Of a stretch of 26,187 bases of DNA, positions 25,103 through 26,187 are shown piece by piece. Positions within the stretch are counted from its first letter, which is position 1, and every line of letters begins with the position of its first letter. The translations under genes and the position numbers were made by a program. The notes below the pieces were generated by a model. The model was given only the letters and a program-made list of their open reading frames with translations. It made no database searches and was not told where the DNA came from. This stretch comes from Ruminococcus difficilis (lineage in GTDB: Bacteria > Bacillota_A > Clostridia > Oscillospirales > Acutalibacteraceae), in contig NZ_JAEQMG010000142.1 of the NCBI RefSeq assembly GCF_016680995.1, positions 1 to 26,187 on the forward strand. The letters run 5' to 3'.

Positions 25103-25183
25103 ACAAGGAGCTATCCGATAGACGGTTAGCCCAAGCTGTTAGTTAAAATAACCGCCGCTTTAGCCGAGGGCGGTTATTTTTTA
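25103..25183 (+). ncRNA. Putative antisense antitoxin RNA of a type I toxin-antitoxin pair
   Basis: An untranslated transcript of about 80 nt is predicted from the consensus promoter to the terminator at 25145-25182. No reading frame of note lies in it. It converges on the 33-residue toxin-like gene and overlaps its 3' end, giving at least 35 nt of perfect complementarity. It also carries AGACGGTTAGCC (25120-25131), a near direct repeat of AGAGGGTTAACC (25327-25338) in the toxin leader. Because the two RNAs are convergent, this makes a second pairing patch in trans. The start site is estimated from the -10 box. The arrangement parallels ratA/txpA and RNA II/RNA I of par; I cannot name a described RNA family. 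Confidence 0.65.
25145..25182. terminator. Bidirectional terminator shared by the toxin and antitoxin RNAs
   Basis: AAAATAACCGCC (25145-25156) and GGCGGTTATTTT (25169-25180) are perfectly complementary over 12 bp around a 12-nt loop. U runs follow on both strands, longer for the plus-strand RNA. The toxin stop codon (25174-25176) lies inside the stem. Confidence 0.9.
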
Positions 25184-25275
25184 TGCGTAAACATCAGTAT
25201 GGTGAAGACCAGAGTGAGTATTCCTACGATCAACATAGCGAACGCTAATAATTCGCTATATGTAACGTACTGCAT
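25174..25275 (-). CDS. Small holin-like membrane toxin of a putative type I toxin-antitoxin system
   Basis: A 33-residue peptide, MQYVTYSELLA at the start and FTHKK at the end, with one membrane helix (about residues 9-28). The short polar VTYSEL head, hydrophobic core and lysine tail fit the holin-like toxin group (Hol_Tox, TxpA-like); B. subtilis TxpA opens in a similar way. A GGGGGG ribosome site lies 6 bases before the ATG, and a promoter with 17-base spacing lies about 95 bases upstream. Its GC content is 37 of 102 bases, clearly below the GC-rich genes around it, which suggests acquisition or relaxed selection. A convergent small RNA shares its terminator. By analogy it would insert in the membrane and arrest growth when the RNA is lost. 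A harmless small membrane peptide is the alternative. Confidence 0.75.
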   Translation of the reverse strand: MQYVTYSELLAFAMLIVGILTLVFTILMFTHKK

Positions 25276-25366
25276 AAGAATCCCCCCTTTACAGTCAAGT
25301 ATCAGAGGGACATACCCTCCGAGAAAAGAGGGTTAACCACCTACCGTTATGGATAGTTCCTTGCAT
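25276..25366 (-). promoter_or_regulatory. Structured toxin mRNA leader that can hide the ribosome site
   Basis: In the minus-strand RNA, CCCUCUUUU (25324-25332) can pair with AAAGGGGGG (25282-25290), nine pairs including two G-U, covering the ribosome site. An 8-bp hairpin, UCGGAGGG with CCCUCUGA (25302-25322, one G-U), nests inside this helix. The first bases of the leader, CAAGGAACTATCC, nearly repeat the first bases of the antitoxin RNA. Confidence 0.55.
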
Positions 25367-25370
25367 AGGT

Positions 25371-25399
25371 ATTCTATCAAAGACATATTTGCTTGTAAA
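25371..25399 (-). promoter_or_regulatory. Promoter of the toxin mRNA
   Basis: Minus-strand TTTACA (25394-25399), a 17-base spacer and TAGAAT (25371-25376). It gives a predicted mRNA of about 220 nt ending at the shared terminator. Confidence 0.65.
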
Positions 25400-25468
25400 G
25401 AATTGTAGCAAAAGCGTAATAGAAATTTGCAAAAGAGTAACCCCCTGAACCCGCATAAAACCTGAACG

Positions 25469-25514
25469 CACCGCTCTGTCAACACCGCTTGAGCAGAGTG
25501 GTGCTTGCTTTTTT
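25469..25514 (+). terminator. Plus-strand terminator with no obvious upstream gene
   Basis: CACCGCTCTG (25469-25478) pairs with CAGAGTGGTG (25494-25503), ten pairs including one G-U, followed by CTTGC and a run of seven T. On the plus strand only the antitoxin RNA and tatD lie upstream, so it may catch read-through or end an unseen RNA. Confidence 0.7.
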
Positions 25515-25533
25515 TCGTTCTTCACTGTATGAT
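25505..25533 (+). promoter_or_regulatory. Promoter of the small membrane protein-XRE operon
   Basis: TTGCTT (25505-25510), a 17-base spacer and TATGAT (25528-25533). It overlaps the tail of the preceding terminator and supports the start codon chosen at 25565. Confidence 0.5.
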
Positions 25534-25564
25534 GAAGTCACTCCAAGCGAAAGGATGGATCTAC

Positions 25565-25873
25565 ATGGAAAATAACCGCCCCGATTTTATGAAGAACCGC
25601 CCTGTGGCAGCACCCATGAATCAGGTCAAGGATGTCTACGGATCACAGAAGAAGTCCACGCGTATTACCCTGACCGTGCTCCTTGCCGCGGTCGACCTCG
25701 TTATCCTCGTGATCAGTCTGATAACGGGCAATTATATGGTGACGCTCATCTTCGCGCCGCTGCTGCCGCTTCTGGTGATCGCTGTCATCATCGGCAGGCG
25801 GGCTGACAGGCAAAACACACCCCCGCAGCCGTCACAACATCCCGACGCGCTCTTTCAGGAGCACGATGAGTAG
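25565..25873 (+). CDS. Small membrane protein of unknown function
   Basis: A 102-residue protein not recognised as a named family. A polar N-terminal part (about 1-37, with NRPDFMKNRP and VYGSQKKS) precedes two membrane helices (about 38-57 and 59-79), then a charged, Pro/Gln-rich tail (RRADRQNTPPQPSQHP). The start at 25565 follows AAAGGA by 9 bases; in-frame codons further upstream fall inside the predicted promoter. Only 14 bases separate it from the XRE regulator gene, so both are probably on one transcript. It might be sensed or controlled by that regulator, but nothing in the sequence proves this. Confidence 0.7.
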   Translation: MENNRPDFMKNRPVAAPMNQVKDVYGSQKKSTRITLTVLLAAVDLVILVISLITGNYMVTLIFAPLLPLLVIAVIIGRRADRQNTPPQPSQHPDALFQEHDE

Positions 25874-25887
25874 AAAGGAAGCTTAAA

Positions 25888-26187
25888 ATGGCAGAATTCG
25901 GTGAAAACATCCGCAGGGCGAGAGAGGAACTGGGCATTACCCAGCAGACGCTCGCGGATCAATTATATGTGACCCGTCAGGCAGTGTCACGATGGGAGAA
26001 CGGCTCACGCTATCCCGACCTGCTGACGGCTAAGCGGCTCGCCGCGTCCCTCGATACGACCTTGGACGACCTGCTTGCCGACGACGATATGCACACCTAT
26101 CCCGAGGTCAACCCCGTCATCGAGTACCCCTTATATAAAAGGGTACAGACCGCACTGTTCTCAGCGGCATTCATGGTGAATCTGGTA
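25888..26187 (+). CDS. XRE-family helix-turn-helix regulator, cut by the window end
   Basis: The first 100 residues of a regulator whose 3' end lies beyond the window. The Cro/C1-type helix-turn-helix covers residues 4-60: FGENIRRAREELGITQQTLADQL, then VTRQAVSRWENGSRYPDL and LAASLDTTLDDLLADD. The segment after it (YPLYKRVQTALFSAAFMVNLV) turns hydrophobic near the cut, which suggests a C-terminal membrane part, as in many Firmicutes XRE proteins with a membrane tail. AAAGGAA precedes the ATG. It lies just downstream of the small membrane protein gene. Confidence 0.9.
   Translation, partial: MAEFGENIRRAREELGITQQTLADQLYVTRQAVSRWENGSRYPDLLTAKRLAASLDTTLDDLLADDDMHTYPEVNPVIEYPLYKRVQTALFSAAFMVNLV

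Noticed and set aside
25295..25525. 76-codon minus-strand frame across the toxin promoter
   Set aside because: It runs through a terminator hairpin and the toxin promoter and leader, and resembles no known protein. The 33-residue ORF downstream has the better ribosome site and composition.
1..26187. Search for CRISPR arrays, tRNA, rRNA, insertion sequences, prophage genes and known riboswitches
   Set aside because: No regularly spaced repeats, transposase or integrase genes, tRNA-like cloverleafs, rRNA segments or riboswitch cores were recognised by reading. A covariance-model search would be the decisive test.

Overview
The window looks like chromosome from a Gram-positive anaerobe of the Clostridia, most likely Ruminococcus or a close Ruminococcaceae relative. 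The reasons are a secreted protein ending in a type I dockerin, a lone MsmX/UgpC-type sugar-transport ATPase, a membrane pyrophosphatase, clostridial-type small families (DUF4830, DUF2752, DUF4234), strong AGGAGG-type ribosome sites and many short U-tailed terminators. The genus call is inference from gene content. No rRNA, tRNA, insertion sequence or CRISPR array was seen.

Layout. 1-1400: terminator and lone sugar-ABC ATPase (minus). 1444-3480: minus-strand unit of a HAD phosphatase, a DUF4830 membrane protein and the pseudouridine synthase RsuA, divergent from ychF (plus). 4773-8558: an Rrf2 regulator divergent from mnmA, then a DUF1015 protein divergent from a second HAD hydrolase, with shared terminators at the convergent junctions. 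8557-9386: DUF2752 and DUF4234 membrane proteins. 9474-13586: a minus-strand division cluster in transcription order PucR/CdaR-like regulator, ftsE, ftsX and a coiled-coil M23 peptidase; FtsEX probably controls the hydrolase. 14048-16174: hppA. 16452-17669: dockerin protein. 17873-21503: two overlapping ABC half-exporters forming a heterodimer. 21587-25054: LOG-family protein, metG and tatD. 25565-26187: a small membrane protein and an XRE regulator cut by the window end.

The most interesting part is the 510-base gap 25055-25564. It encodes a 33-residue, single-membrane-helix, holin-like peptide on the minus strand. Facing it is a strong plus-strand promoter driving a small RNA of about 80 nt. 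Both transcripts meet at one perfect 12-bp bidirectional terminator. The two RNA leaders share sequence built around a GGTTAACC-like core, so they can also pair in trans, and the peptide's ribosome site can be sequestered by its own leader. This is the layout of a type I toxin-antitoxin locus (compare txpA/ratA and par/fst).

Several other promoters carry inverted repeats in operator position: the dockerin gene, the ABC exporter, the Rrf2 gene and the sugar ATPase. Coordinates of promoters and hairpins were read by eye from the sequence; none has been tested.
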